NCBI GenBank assembly: GCA_947177405.1
Contig: CAMWUJ010000005.1
Span: 1-64,000, forward strand
Length of the DNA: 64,000 bases
Direction: 5' to 3'
Source: an uncultured Porphyromonadaceae bacterium
GTDB taxonomy: Bacteria > Bacteroidota > Bacteroidia > Bacteroidales > Muribaculaceae
The notes below the pieces were generated by a model. The model ran no database searches. It was given only the letters and a program-made list of their open reading frames with translations, and was not told where the DNA came from. A program made the position numbers and the translations under genes. This document shows, one piece after another, positions 1 to 10,369 of this stretch. Numbering within the stretch: the stretch's first letter is position 1; every line of letters starts with the position of its first letter.

Positions 1-178
1 ATATCCCTCTAAATTCCTCCCTTGGAAACTGAACGGATATGCTCCGGAATACGTACTCCGAGGAAAGCAATAATGCAGAAAGCGCGGATAATGCCACCCT
101 AAAATGAATGACTATCGATATTATAATACTTAAAGCCACATATACCGGTTCAAGCATCAATCCATACTCTCCAATCGA

Positions 179-214
179 TAAAGGGGGCACGTCATCACGA
201 CGTGCCCCCTTTTC
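179..214. terminator. Strong hairpin terminator (likely bidirectional) downstream of the B12 operon
   Basis: Perfect inverted repeat aaagggggcacgtc..gacgtgccccctttt just past the 3' end of the 243..4091 minus-strand CDS. Confidence 0.85.
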
Positions 215-242
215 AATATACAAGTATAAAACCTCTAAGGTA

Positions 243-3200
243 TCATAAGTTCTTCTTTTCTACTTTTCCGTTTTTTATGCGAATATATATCCCCTTCTCC
301 GGATTGGCGACTTTAAGTCCGTTGAGGTCATAATAGATGTCGGAAGAATCAGGAGATGTTCCTATCTCTTCAATGCCGGTCTCAATGCCTGACCCTTTGA
401 CGGGGATTGCTACTACGGCTGATTCATATTCACCGGAGGGGTGTGATGCATGAAGCTTGATCTCTATCATCGTGTCTTTTGCAGGACGATCGATAGTTGC
501 CACTGCCTTCCCTTCAGAGTTGAATTCCACCGGTGACTTCTTAAATTCAGTCTCCTCAGGCATCTCCTCTTCCGTATTCCCCTCTTCTTCAGAAGAATCC
601 TCGGCAAGAGCCAAAAGCGACGGCTGATCGGCAGCAATCTCTTCCCCATTTCTCCAATGAAGTTCAAACTCAGCTTCATTCATCAAGGCTTCTTCGTTTG
701 CTTCGCGGAATCTGACAGGAAGCTCTTCCTCAAAATCAAGGGCAAGCTCAACCGAAATTCCTGCCTTTTGGAGATCAGTTGATTCAAATTCTTCCCCTTC
801 AATAGTAATTACAGGCACTGCCTCTGAAATCGCCGACTGCTTCCAGTTGTTTGCGTTTTCGTAAGCCTCCTTCTTTCCGAGAGGAACCATCACAGGGGCA
901 AATACTCCTGTGGCTATTCTGAAAGCATTTGATCCGATTGTTATAGGATCTGCGCTGCTGCAAACATAAATCGTTATATCCGTGCATCCATTCACTACAT
1001 CGGAAGTATAGTTCATATTGCTAACCGAGGCAGGTAGTTCTAACTCGGTAAGGGCTGTGTTTCGGAAAACATAATTGCCGATTTTAGTTAATCCATCCGG
1101 CAGGGATACCTTTGCAAGAGAAGAACAGCCATCAAACGTATTCATCTCAAGGCTCGTAACTTTTGAAGGTATTATAACCTCTGTAAGCTTCTTGCAGTTA
1201 GCAAAGGTCCAGCTTGAGATTGTGGTTACGGTCTCAGGAAGAACCATTCTGCCGGCAACCGCATCTTTTTCATTTCCTGAAATCATTATCCACTCCAGTT
1301 CGTTGCAGTCGCGGACAAAATTCTGCGGTATGGAGGTTATTGCATTTCCAAGAGTGAGTTTCGTAAGTTTTTTACATTCCTGGAACATTCCGCTTTGAAG
1401 CGTGGTAACACTGTTGGGCAGAATCACCTCTTCCAGATTAGCACATCTGTAGAAAAGGTTTTGTCCTACTTTAGTCACGCCCTCCGGAACCACTGCACTC
1501 TGAATCGCGTTGCAACCCTGGAAACAGTAATTGCCGAGAGAAACTAACTTAGAGGGGAATGAGAGACCTGTTTCTTCTGAAAGAGTCTCAATCTCAGCCT
1601 CACCTTTCAATACAGAAATAGTGGTCAGCTCCGAACAATTCTGGAACAGATAATTGCCGAAAGAAGTTATATTATCGGATACAATGACATTCTTAAGGGC
1701 CTTGTTGCCGGAGAAAAGAGAGTTGGGAAGTTCTGTGATTGTCTCCGGAATGACAATGGTTTCATTAGCTACGCCGGAAAGTGCGGAAGCGCCTATTGTC
1801 TCAAGCGAGGAAGGGAGAACGACTGTAAGGGCAGAACAAGAGGAGAATGCGGATGACCCAATTGACTTTACACTTTCAGGGATTACCAGTTTCTCAAGAG
1901 ATGAGCAATTGGAGAACATATAATCGGAAATTGCCTCAAGATTTTCCGGCAACTTAACCTCGGTCAACGCAGAACAGTTCTGCATTGCGCGTTGATCGAT
2001 CTTCTCAACCTGATTTCCAAATGCAAGCGATTCCAAAGATTTGCAATAGGAGAAGCAATAGTCAGGTACGACTTTAAGAGCAGTCGGGATATTCACTGAA
2101 GTAAGTTTCTGACATTGGAAGAAAGCGTGTGATCCCAGCGTCTCAACACCATTCGGAATCTGCAAGGATTCAACACCTGCATAGCTGAAAGCATATTCCC
2201 CTATTGATTTAAGGCTTTCAGGAAGCTTCACCTCTGCAAGTTTATCACAATCTACGAAAGCCTGATTCGGAATAGATTCAATCTGAGCATTGATGATTAT
2301 TGATGTAACATTTGAAGCGCCATAGAATGCACTGTCTCTCATCTCCGCCACCTTATACTCACGACCCATATAGTTTACTGAAGCAGGAATTACGATTGCG
2401 CCTTCAAGCTTCTTGTTAGCCTCCTTTATATTGTCGCGGGTTGGCTTCCCGTCAATTTTGGGATATGTAACCGCTACATACTCGTTCTCATCTTCAATCA
2501 CGACCTTGTAAGTTACATTTTCAGTTGAGAAAAGATCTCCGTTGGCTACAGCCACATTGAAGAATTCAATTTTATTGAAATTCTTCCATCCCTCTTTTGC
2601 CTTATATTCCTTGTCAAAACCTGTCGGAATCTGTAAGGTTGCTTCCGCATAAGTAGTTTCGCTGAAAGTGGTTTCGGAAATTTCAGGAGGATAAACAGTG
2701 TTTACCTTTATGTTCTCCAATCCATTGCATCCGGCAAAAGCTTTATCCTCTATCTTTATCACCGACTCGGGAATGTCTAACGAAACAAGCTGCAGATTAT
2801 CCTCGAAGGCTGATGCTGCGATAGCTGTGATTCCCTCAGGCAATGCAATCTCTTTCAATCCGCATCCTTTATAAAGTCCTTCTGGAACAATGGTAAAGGC
2901 TACCGGAAGAAAGAGGTCTTTTATTTCCTTGCATCCCTCAAATGCGTATGATCCCAAGGAAGTAACCGTTTCCGATATATCCACTCCTTCGGCTCCTTTG
3001 ATCTCTGAAAGAGTGCTGCCCGCAAATGCATACGCACCAATCTTCTTCACGCTTGCCGGAAGAACAACAGTAGTTACGGAAGATCCCTTGAACGCCTCAG
3101 CATCAATCTCTGTTACCGTATAGGTCTTTTCTTCATCAATAAACTCCCCGGGCACAATAATCTCACCCGTATAAGCACCGGGATTCTCTATTGTTGTCAA

Positions 3201-4091
3201 CGCAGAGGGATTGACAAGTTTCACTTTCCCTGTTTGGTAATCAGTAAGGGAGAAATACAGACCGTTAACTTCAAATTCCGTTTTTGCACCTTCCGGAATT
3301 GAACTCGGAGCAGCCTTGAATTCCTTCCAATCGGAAGCCATCATATCGACTGCATAATTCCAGCCATCCCAGCTGCCATTTTCAAGCACTCGTCCTGAGG
3401 CTCCCCAGCCTGAATAGCTGAAATTAGCCTCCGCAGAATCCTTTACCCAATAGCTCCAATAACCTATGTACCATCCTGCCTGCCATAAATCATCACTATC
3501 TACTGCCTTCCAGTTGTCGTAATCATAATCGGATGATCCTCCCTTATCGGGATCATAGCCGCGCGGATGAATGAACAGACCGTCAGGAGCTTTATAATAG
3601 TCGTCATTACCACTGTCCCAAAGCTCAATTTCACCATCCGAATCGGAATCCCATCCGAATCCATCGATTGTATAGCCGCCTAATGGATCTGTCGGAGAGG
3701 AGACATTGGTGTATTGTATCAATGCGTAAAGGCGCGGATTATTAGCCACGACGGCACGAATCATATCAGCACCTGTGGCAAGCCCATCCCAACGATAGCC
3801 GAATACCACGGCATGAGTCTCACGAGGATCGTTCCATTGAATCACGAGCGCTGCCCGGTTTTCACCTTCTCCCGTCCAGCTCTGAATATCATCAAATGTA
3901 AATTCATTCTCGGGAAGGGCCGGAGCGTCCGGATTTGGATCCCATTCCCAGGCCGGAGCTATTTTCTGTCCATGCCCATTCTTTAATGTCTCGCCGTAAG
4001 GAACTCCCTGCACATTGACCGGGACTCTCTTGGCTTCTGCAGAAACGGCCGCAATAAGGGCTGCAACTGCCAAAATCATAAATTTCTTCAT
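243..4091 (-). CDS. BspA-like leucine-rich-repeat surface protein with extra N-terminal domain and C-terminal sorting-like tail
   Basis: 1282 aa ORF, signal peptide, many LRR_5-type repeats (e.g. LTEVKLPENLEAISDYMFSNCSSLEKLVIPESVKSIG), C-terminus DLNGLKVANPEKGIYIRIKNGKVEKK; N-terminal domain similar to the 8086..9072 product. Confidence 0.85.
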   Translation of the reverse strand: MKKFMILAVAALIAAVSAEAKRVPVNVQGVPYGETLKNGHGQKIAPAWEWDPNPDAPALPENEFTFDDIQSWTGEGENRAALVIQWNDPRETHAVVFGYRWDGLATGADMIRAVVANNPRLYALIQYTNVSSPTDPLGGYTIDGFGWDSDSDGEIELWDSGNDDYYKAPDGLFIHPRGYDPDKGGSSDYDYDNWKAVDSDDLWQAGWYIGYWSYWVKDSAEANFSYSGWGASGRVLENGSWDGWNYAVDMMASDWKEFKAAPSSIPEGAKTEFEVNGLYFSLTDYQTGKVKLVNPSALTTIENPGAYTGEIIVPGEFIDEEKTYTVTEIDAEAFKGSSVTTVVLPASVKKIGAYAFAGSTLSEIKGAEGVDISETVTSLGSYAFEGCKEIKDLFLPVAFTIVPEGLYKGCGLKEIALPEGITAIAASAFEDNLQLVSLDIPESVIKIEDKAFAGCNGLENIKVNTVYPPEISETTFSETTYAEATLQIPTGFDKEYKAKEGWKNFNKIEFFNVAVANGDLFSTENVTYKVVIEDENEYVAVTYPKIDGKPTRDNIKEANKKLEGAIVIPASVNYMGREYKVAEMRDSAFYGASNVTSIIINAQIESIPNQAFVDCDKLAEVKLPESLKSIGEYAFSYAGVESLQIPNGVETLGSHAFFQCQKLTSVNIPTALKVVPDYCFSYCKSLESLAFGNQVEKIDQRAMQNCSALTEVKLPENLEAISDYMFSNCSSLEKLVIPESVKSIGSSAFSSCSALTVVLPSSLETIGASALSGVANETIVIPETITELPNSLFSGNKALKNVIVSDNITSFGNYLFQNCSELTTISVLKGEAEIETLSEETGLSFPSKLVSLGNYCFQGCNAIQSAVVPEGVTKVGQNLFYRCANLEEVILPNSVTTLQSGMFQECKKLTKLTLGNAITSIPQNFVRDCNELEWIMISGNEKDAVAGRMVLPETVTTISSWTFANCKKLTEVIIPSKVTSLEMNTFDGCSSLAKVSLPDGLTKIGNYVFRNTALTELELPASVSNMNYTSDVVNGCTDITIYVCSSADPITIGSNAFRIATGVFAPVMVPLGKKEAYENANNWKQSAISEAVPVITIEGEEFESTDLQKAGISVELALDFEEELPVRFREANEEALMNEAEFELHWRNGEEIAADQPSLLALAEDSSEEEGNTEEEMPEETEFKKSPVEFNSEGKAVATIDRPAKDTMIEIKLHASHPSGEYESAVVAIPVKGSGIETGIEEIGTSPDSSDIYYDLNGLKVANPEKGIYIRIKNGKVEKKNL

Positions 4092-4115
4092 GATAAGAAT
4101 TAATTAAATTTAGAA

Positions 4116-5810
4116 TTATAGAATAATTTTCTCTGTTTTACCTCCACATACGCGGATATAGATTCCCCTTTCAGGATGATTTACTTTCTCTCCCTGCAAG
4201 TTATAATATTGCGCCGATGTATGGTTGACTCCTGTTGTTTCCGTTATTCCGGCTGTAGAGAACAGAAGTTCCAATCTGACGGTCGCAATCTTTCCGTTGC
4301 TGTTCCCTTTGACTTCCACATATCCCTCGCTTCCTTCATTGACATTAAGAGGTTCAATCTCTAAATTACCGTTAATGATCCGGGCTGCAAATTCATCGGG
4401 GTCGCTGACCGAAAGTATGCTTTTCACTATCGCCGCCTCCATTGAATCGGCATCTGTGAAAAGTCCTGAAAGGTTTATAATCGTTGACTCCTCCGTCGAA
4501 ACCGTGATTCTTCCTGGGTCATGAGCCACCGGCATTTCAAGATCGGGAAAGACCGGGAGAGAAGGAAACCAATAATTTGAAATCATAGGATATTCCTGAA
4601 GCGTATTCCCCGAAGAGTCGGCACGTCGTAAGGTATAGTTAGGATTCTGGAAATAATGGAATAGAGAGATATAGAGCTCGTCGGTAACCGGGTGGGGCCG
4701 CATGGAACACCCATAAATATTCCATCTTGAATATTTGTCCAATCCTTCATCCTGTGCCTCCTTGTCGAGATTGATTATGACAGAAACTTCATCCTTGTCT
4801 ATGTCATATTTATATATCCTTGCATTAGAAAACCAGGAATTTGGTCCTCCATTCCAGTAAAGCACATTTTCCCGGAAGGAAGCGCAGAAGCCATCGGGAG
4901 TCCATGCATACCAGCTGTTGGAAGGAGGATATATACCCGCAGGAATCTCTATTATATCGGTCTCAAGGGTTGATGGATCCACACGCATAAGGTATGGTAG
5001 AGTTGCACCTGTTCCTTGCACATCGCGAGCCACGCTGACCCACAAAGAACCATCTTTAGCAAGCACCACAGATCCTATACCGGGCATCACCTTCTCTTTC
5101 CCATCATCAGTATCAGGGAGATAATCTTTGACAGCTTGCATTGTAACGGTTCCCGTGACTTTGTCGGTTGCAGGGTCAATCACAAGCAGACCGTATTGTT
5201 GGTGAGCGGCAAAAACACGATCATTCACCCTTACCATTGTTCCGCATTGCCCATGATATAAAGATCCTGTAGGATCCGTATTCGGACGCCCGTCAGAACC
5301 GTTAGGATTCGCCGACCCTTCAACTTGTCCTTTTACGGTATAGGAGTCTGTATCAAAAATCCATATCCCGTTGCTTGTCGAAATGTAACCCTTATGTTCA
5401 TCGACACCCAGATAACCTCTTCCATCACATTGGTTTCCCGCCGGGTCAATGATTGGTGATTGGTAAAGCATCTTCATTGTCCGGGCATCGGCAACCGTGA
5501 TTCGCCCTCCCTGAACTGATGCTCCCGGATCCTTATCCTGCTTCGCAATGAAATAGAAACGATCACCATATATCTGCCCATACTGGTTGGTGCAACCCAA
5601 CTGATTACCGTTCTCTTGGTTTGCCAACTGAAAGACGCGATAGGTCCATTCTCCTTCGCTGGAAAGCCAGTTCACGGTGGAGTTCTGATGACCGTACCAA
5701 TCTTCATTCACTATAAATACTCCATCTGTGTATTCCTCCTCTGCTCCAAAAGAAAGCATAGGAGTCAGCAAAAGCAAAAAGGAGACATATCTTTTACCTG
5801 ATGTTTTCAT
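4116..5810 (-). CDS. DUF5074/BtuG-like beta-propeller surface protein
   Basis: 564 aa with signal peptide; VNEDWYGHQNSTVNWLSSEGEWTYRVFQLANQENGNQLGCTNQYGQIYGDRFYFIAKQ resembles the 5807..8080 product; C-terminal LQGEKVNHPERGIYIRV tail. Confidence 0.7.
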   Translation of the reverse strand: MKTSGKRYVSFLLLLTPMLSFGAEEEYTDGVFIVNEDWYGHQNSTVNWLSSEGEWTYRVFQLANQENGNQLGCTNQYGQIYGDRFYFIAKQDKDPGASVQGGRITVADARTMKMLYQSPIIDPAGNQCDGRGYLGVDEHKGYISTSNGIWIFDTDSYTVKGQVEGSANPNGSDGRPNTDPTGSLYHGQCGTMVRVNDRVFAAHQQYGLLVIDPATDKVTGTVTMQAVKDYLPDTDDGKEKVMPGIGSVVLAKDGSLWVSVARDVQGTGATLPYLMRVDPSTLETDIIEIPAGIYPPSNSWYAWTPDGFCASFRENVLYWNGGPNSWFSNARIYKYDIDKDEVSVIINLDKEAQDEGLDKYSRWNIYGCSMRPHPVTDELYISLFHYFQNPNYTLRRADSSGNTLQEYPMISNYWFPSLPVFPDLEMPVAHDPGRITVSTEESTIINLSGLFTDADSMEAAIVKSILSVSDPDEFAARIINGNLEIEPLNVNEGSEGYVEVKGNSNGKIATVRLELLFSTAGITETTGVNHTSAQYYNLQGEKVNHPERGIYIRVCGGKTEKIIL

Positions 5811-8080
5811 AATTTCAGTTTTAATGTTTTTGATGTGCCCGGAACAACTATGATATAAATCCCCTTCGGATAATCGGGAGAGAACCGTAAATAATCTTTT
5901 AAAATATCCTTACTCCCAACTAATTGTCCGTTAGTGTTATAGATATTAAGCTGTCTGCCGCTTAATCCTTTAGCAATAACATATCCGTCGGAATAGTTTA
6001 ATTCTGCCTTTTGTGCAATATCTGTAATGCCTGTTGAGAGGTTAACCTTAACATTGATCTCACAAGTGACTGTCTTTCCGTTGGATTCCGCTTGAAGTAT
6101 CAAAGGTCTCTCCCCGGAAGCTACAGGGGTTAAAGTAAGGTTACCGTTTTCAAGAGAAATATCTATTGGTGATTCAGAAGACCTCCCGGTGCTTCTGACC
6201 TCTGATTCACCGGCTAAACGGAACATTACATGATTCTCCCCTCCGTCAAGGTCGCGGATATGGTCATAAAGATTTATCTCAACAGGTTCTGATGCCAAAT
6301 TCAGATCTTCAAGACCAAAAAATTCGGGGTCGTACCTGTCGGGGAAAACCGGCATAGCAGGAAACCAGAAATAGGGTCTCAACTGTTGGTAATCATGGAT
6401 TTCTCCTGTGGTACCGTCAATTCTGTAAACCCATTCATACCGATAATTATAGCTTGCTCCATGAGTTGTGGCAAATACTATTTCATCCGTGCGATCGTCA
6501 TAACCCATAGTGGCGTAAGGCACTTGAAAGGTATTATCATCCTTGCCTGCCCTCTTTCCTAAAGAGAAATAAGGCTCTTCCGGAAGATCCTTTCCGATCT
6601 CCCATCTGTAAATATGTCCCGGACTCGCGCCTAAAATTTCATCTTGATAACCGGATCCTACACTCGCCCAATAAAGCACGTTCTTTTTCTTTGAAGCTAT
6701 GAAGTTGGTTGATCTCCAGGCGCCCCAGCCTGTGGTGATATTTCCTGCTCCATCGGGTAAAACCAATTGGGAAAGGATTTCCGAACTGAAAGGATCCACC
6801 TCAACAAGTCTTGTGATTGTCTTTCCCTCTTCCTTTCCTGATTCAGCAAACCAGACATGACCGTCGGCACTTCTGACAACTCCCTGGACGGCATAAACCG
6901 TTTTTGCACCTTCTCCTATCGGAGTGCCCAAAACAGCTACGATTTCGTCTTTCTCACAATCGATGACCAACAGCCCGTTAGACTGACTCACTGCAAATAC
7001 CAGAGGACCGGTGCATACCATATTCCCGACCTGACCTTCATATAATCCCTTGTCATCATCGGCAACCTTTATCTCTTTTCCCAAAGTGAAAGCCGAGGCA
7101 GCCACGGAAGGATCAGAGCTATTGGCCTTTGCCAAATCTATATTGAGCACCCTTATCCCCTTATGGTGTCCTAAATATATTTTTTCAGGACTCACACCTA
7201 CACAAGCCCTGCCGTCGCCCATCATGGTAGATCCATTGGGACCCGCAGCTCCCGTGCCGGGGTTTGTGCCTATTTCATCAAAGGAGGTTATCTTCTTCAA
7301 AGTCGCTGCGTCGGCAATCACCAATCTCCCTCCGCCAAAGCGGTAGCGGTCACCGTTATCTTTTTGCTGCTTCGACATCACGTAGAGACGCCCTCCATAG
7401 ATCATGCCATACTGAGAGGTGCAACCAAAAGTTTCCCCCGGATTCTGCGCCTCATAGACTCTGTATTTTATCTCATTTGAAGAGGTGATATAGTTGATTG
7501 ATCCGTTGGCATGGCCAAACCATTCTTCGTTGAGCCAGAATGTTCCTTCCTGATAGGCATCCGCAAGAGGCTTGCGCTCCCTTGGAACCACACGCACAAT
7601 GAAAGGTTCGCTCGTGACTCCGCTTCCATCGGTCGCTTCAAACCATGCCGTGCACGACCGTGCATTTTTATATCTGTCAAGCTCCTCATAGCTTTTCCAC
7701 ATAGCTTCCCTAACTTCATTCTCCGTATAATTGGCGGGATTTCCCGTAAGAAGAGATCCAAACGGAGTGCTGACAAATTCATAGGTCTTGTCTGCTTTCT
7801 GATAGGAGGCTTTCACGATGGGTCCATCCGGATCATCGTCAAGATCAGTAACGAGCCGCAAAGACCGTATATTGGCATCTTCCGGCATCACCTCCACCTT
7901 AACAGGAAAGGCATTATACATGAATTCTACAGCCGGGTATGCTTCCAAGACTATCTCTCCTCCTTTTAAATCGGGAAGCTCAATTGAAGTGATTGGTGAA
8001 GCGCCGTATGCCGATATCTGACCCACAATTAAGGTGCAAATAAAAGGTAATGGCAGACGCTTGCTATTAGCAATCTTCAT
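5807..8080 (-). CDS. DUF5074/BtuG-like beta-propeller surface protein with T9SS type A-like C-terminus
   Basis: 757 aa; LNEEWFGHANGSINYITSSNEIKYRVYEAQNPGETFGCTSQYGMIYGGRLYVMSKQQKD; C-terminal LNIYNTNGQLVGSKDILKDYLRFSPDYPKGIYIIVV...KLKL. Confidence 0.72.
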   Translation of the reverse strand: MKIANSKRLPLPFICTLIVGQISAYGASPITSIELPDLKGGEIVLEAYPAVEFMYNAFPVKVEVMPEDANIRSLRLVTDLDDDPDGPIVKASYQKADKTYEFVSTPFGSLLTGNPANYTENEVREAMWKSYEELDRYKNARSCTAWFEATDGSGVTSEPFIVRVVPRERKPLADAYQEGTFWLNEEWFGHANGSINYITSSNEIKYRVYEAQNPGETFGCTSQYGMIYGGRLYVMSKQQKDNGDRYRFGGGRLVIADAATLKKITSFDEIGTNPGTGAAGPNGSTMMGDGRACVGVSPEKIYLGHHKGIRVLNIDLAKANSSDPSVAASAFTLGKEIKVADDDKGLYEGQVGNMVCTGPLVFAVSQSNGLLVIDCEKDEIVAVLGTPIGEGAKTVYAVQGVVRSADGHVWFAESGKEEGKTITRLVEVDPFSSEILSQLVLPDGAGNITTGWGAWRSTNFIASKKKNVLYWASVGSGYQDEILGASPGHIYRWEIGKDLPEEPYFSLGKRAGKDDNTFQVPYATMGYDDRTDEIVFATTHGASYNYRYEWVYRIDGTTGEIHDYQQLRPYFWFPAMPVFPDRYDPEFFGLEDLNLASEPVEINLYDHIRDLDGGENHVMFRLAGESEVRSTGRSSESPIDISLENGNLTLTPVASGERPLILQAESNGKTVTCEINVKVNLSTGITDIAQKAELNYSDGYVIAKGLSGRQLNIYNTNGQLVGSKDILKDYLRFSPDYPKGIYIIVVPGTSKTLKLKL

Positions 8081-8085
8081 CGGAA

Positions 8086-9072
8086 TTATTTTTTAAAGAA
8101 TTTAACTGCTTTTGTTCCGCGTTTCGCAACATATATTCCGGAGGGAAGATCATATCGCTCTCCAGCATGGTATTTGCCTACATATCGGCCTTGAATGTCA
8201 TAGATTTCAACTTCTTCCGGGGCGTGGTCTTCAATGAATATGGCCTCCGAGGATGAAGCCTCGAAATGATCATAATCCACAACCTCCGCCCATGGAATAG
8301 TGGCACCGGAAGTTCCGTCGATAAAATCGTCAGGATTCACGGGACCGTCAAGCGGCATGAATTTCCAGGCGTTGACATCGCCGTCTTTCAGTTTTACGCT
8401 CGTCATTCCCAAGCCTGAATAGCTGTATTCACTGCTATCCATCCCTTTATTCCCTAACCAGTAACTCCAATAACCTGAGTACCAGCCCGCATTCCATCTC
8501 ATTTCCGAAGAGGTCTCATCGGCCTGCCACCAGTCGTAATCATACGCCGGATAGCCAAACTCCGTATAGTTAAGGGGATGTTCTATGATATTGGTTGTCT
8601 TTGCTTTGGCAATGGCATCATTGCACATCTGCTGTGCTTCATCTCCCGGAGCGGTGTGCTGCCCCATCATAAGATTGGGAGAAAAGAAATCAAACATTAT
8701 GTAGGGATCATCGGCGGCTCCTTCAAAATCGTAGCTGATATGATCCAGAATAGAATTTCTTGCGGAGTAACCTATTCCGTCAAGCGTCGATCCATAGACA
8801 CCGGTGAGCTGCACAAGCGCACATATATCAGTGCTCTCCGCTGCTATTTTCCTTATCATCTCCTCTCCCGTAGGCTCCTCCCCTTCTTGCCACCGGAAGC
8901 CCCATACATAGGCTTTCCTCTCATAGTCGTCAAGGAATTGAACCACCAAGGCTGCTTCCCGGTCGCCCTTTCCGCTCCAATGCCTGATCTTGCTGAAATC
9001 AATCCGGAAATCAGCAAAAGCATAGATCGCAATGCACGATGAAGCTGCTAATAATGTAATTGTTTTCTTCAT
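8086..9072 (-). CDS. Secreted protein of the same N-terminal domain family as 243..4091, with C-terminal sorting-like tail
   Basis: IDFSKIRHWSGKGDREAALVVQFLDDYERKAYVWGFRWQEGEEPTGEEMIRKIAAE aligns by eye with FDDIQSWTGEGENRAALVIQWNDPRETHAVVFGYRWDGLATGADMIRAVVAN of the LRR protein. Confidence 0.7.
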   Translation of the reverse strand: MKKTITLLAASSCIAIYAFADFRIDFSKIRHWSGKGDREAALVVQFLDDYERKAYVWGFRWQEGEEPTGEEMIRKIAAESTDICALVQLTGVYGSTLDGIGYSARNSILDHISYDFEGAADDPYIMFDFFSPNLMMGQHTAPGDEAQQMCNDAIAKAKTTNIIEHPLNYTEFGYPAYDYDWWQADETSSEMRWNAGWYSGYWSYWLGNKGMDSSEYSYSGLGMTSVKLKDGDVNAWKFMPLDGPVNPDDFIDGTSGATIPWAEVVDYDHFEASSSEAIFIEDHAPEEVEIYDIQGRYVGKYHAGERYDLPSGIYVAKRGTKAVKFFKK

Positions 9073-9114
9073 AATTTATGGATTTTATCTTATTAGATTC
9101 GCTATCGGCCATCT

Positions 9115-10368
9115 TCATTCGGTTTCGGGTTCTTCCGGTTCGGCGGGAGGAAGAGGTTTATCTCCCGGAATGGATATATGCAGGTCGCGAGCTCTCGCTA
9201 TCTCGGTCGATGTTTCCCCAAGCCATCCGCAATATTGATTCACACCTGTATAGACCCTTACAAAATCCACCCCCGGAAGATTCACCCTGTTCCCGTGCCG
9301 ATCTACGGCCCAACCAATATCAAAGGAATTCAAATCCGCATAATCGTTAGGATGATTGTCAACGTATCCCCAACCGTAGGAATAAAGCACGTAATATGTT
9401 CCCACACCGCTCAAATCCTTAGCATTGGGAGACAACAGGGTTCCTTCAAATCTTAATTCGTCACGATCCTCCCATAAAGGGTAATAATCCTGGGAATGAA
9501 AAGAATTTTTGGCAATATACCCCCGCTTCCCTTCTGAATCTTCCCAAGGGATATAAGTGGTATCCGTAAGAAATCCTGAATCGTCAGGCTCTTCCGTTTT
9601 ATCCTTTTCTGGGCGATGATATGTTATCGAGTAGTCTTGACGCGTGTCGGATGAATAATATTCGCTCCCTGCCAACTCATACCATTCGTCATCGGGCAAC
9701 CCGTTGCAATTGGTATCAAGACTCACCATAACTATCCCCGGCTCTGCCGACCCTCCTTTAGCATCAGGATCAGAGAGCTCGTAAAAGGCGTTACCCCATA
9801 TGCGGAAATCATACTCTCCGGGAATGTTCATCACGGTATGGTCAAATCCGAAGGTTACATATCCTCCATAGCCCCCCAATGAAATCATTATGTCGTTTGT
9901 GCCGGAAATGCTCTCCTCTGCTTTCTTCAATATCTCGGCATAAGTGTCACCAGGTTCATATTGAGGCATTTCATTGATGAACTGACCCGGAGCCGGATAA
10001 TATTCATAAACTCTGGAAATATAAGGGCTGTATTCCACCTCCTCGTGCACGACCTTGATAAGGAATTCATGCTCATATGGGGTTTTTGAGTCAACTATCT
10101 CAAAACGCATCCTGTATTCCCCCTCTTCACCCTCAAGGAATATATAGTCGCGTTCAGACGAAACAGCATTCCATTCCCCGTTCTCTCCGGCCATGCTCCA
10201 GCGGTATTCATTGCCTGTAAGAGCAGGGTGAAGATCGAGCTTCTGCATCCTGCCGATATAATAGAAATCATCTATCCCCAGGCTGACCATCGGAATCTCT
10301 TCCTTGCAGCCGATCAGAGACAAGGCTGACAAAGAAGTTAAGATCAATATCTTCTTATCTCGTTTCAT
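9115..10368 (-). CDS. Cell-surface lipoprotein (PKD/Ig-like N-term) of B12-uptake locus
   Basis: ORF track 9115..10407; likely start at 10368 gives MKRDKKILILTSLSALSLIGCKEE lipobox; DTNCNGLPDDEWYELAGSEYY and GWAVDRHGNRVNLPGVDFVRVYTG regions. Confidence 0.65.
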   Translation of the reverse strand: MKRDKKILILTSLSALSLIGCKEEIPMVSLGIDDFYYIGRMQKLDLHPALTGNEYRWSMAGENGEWNAVSSERDYIFLEGEEGEYRMRFEIVDSKTPYEHEFLIKVVHEEVEYSPYISRVYEYYPAPGQFINEMPQYEPGDTYAEILKKAEESISGTNDIMISLGGYGGYVTFGFDHTVMNIPGEYDFRIWGNAFYELSDPDAKGGSAEPGIVMVSLDTNCNGLPDDEWYELAGSEYYSSDTRQDYSITYHRPEKDKTEEPDDSGFLTDTTYIPWEDSEGKRGYIAKNSFHSQDYYPLWEDRDELRFEGTLLSPNAKDLSGVGTYYVLYSYGWGYVDNHPNDYADLNSFDIGWAVDRHGNRVNLPGVDFVRVYTGVNQYCGWLGETSTEIARARDLHISIPGDKPLPPAEPEEPETE

Positions 10369-10369
10369 T

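Noticed and set aside
467-3986. Track ORFs antisense to the LRR protein (467..679, 799..987, 1075..1398, 1654..1923, 2890..3123, 3714..3986)
   Set aside because: Fully inside a well-supported 1282-aa gene, low-quality compositions, no start context; 467 and 799 are merely alternate frames.
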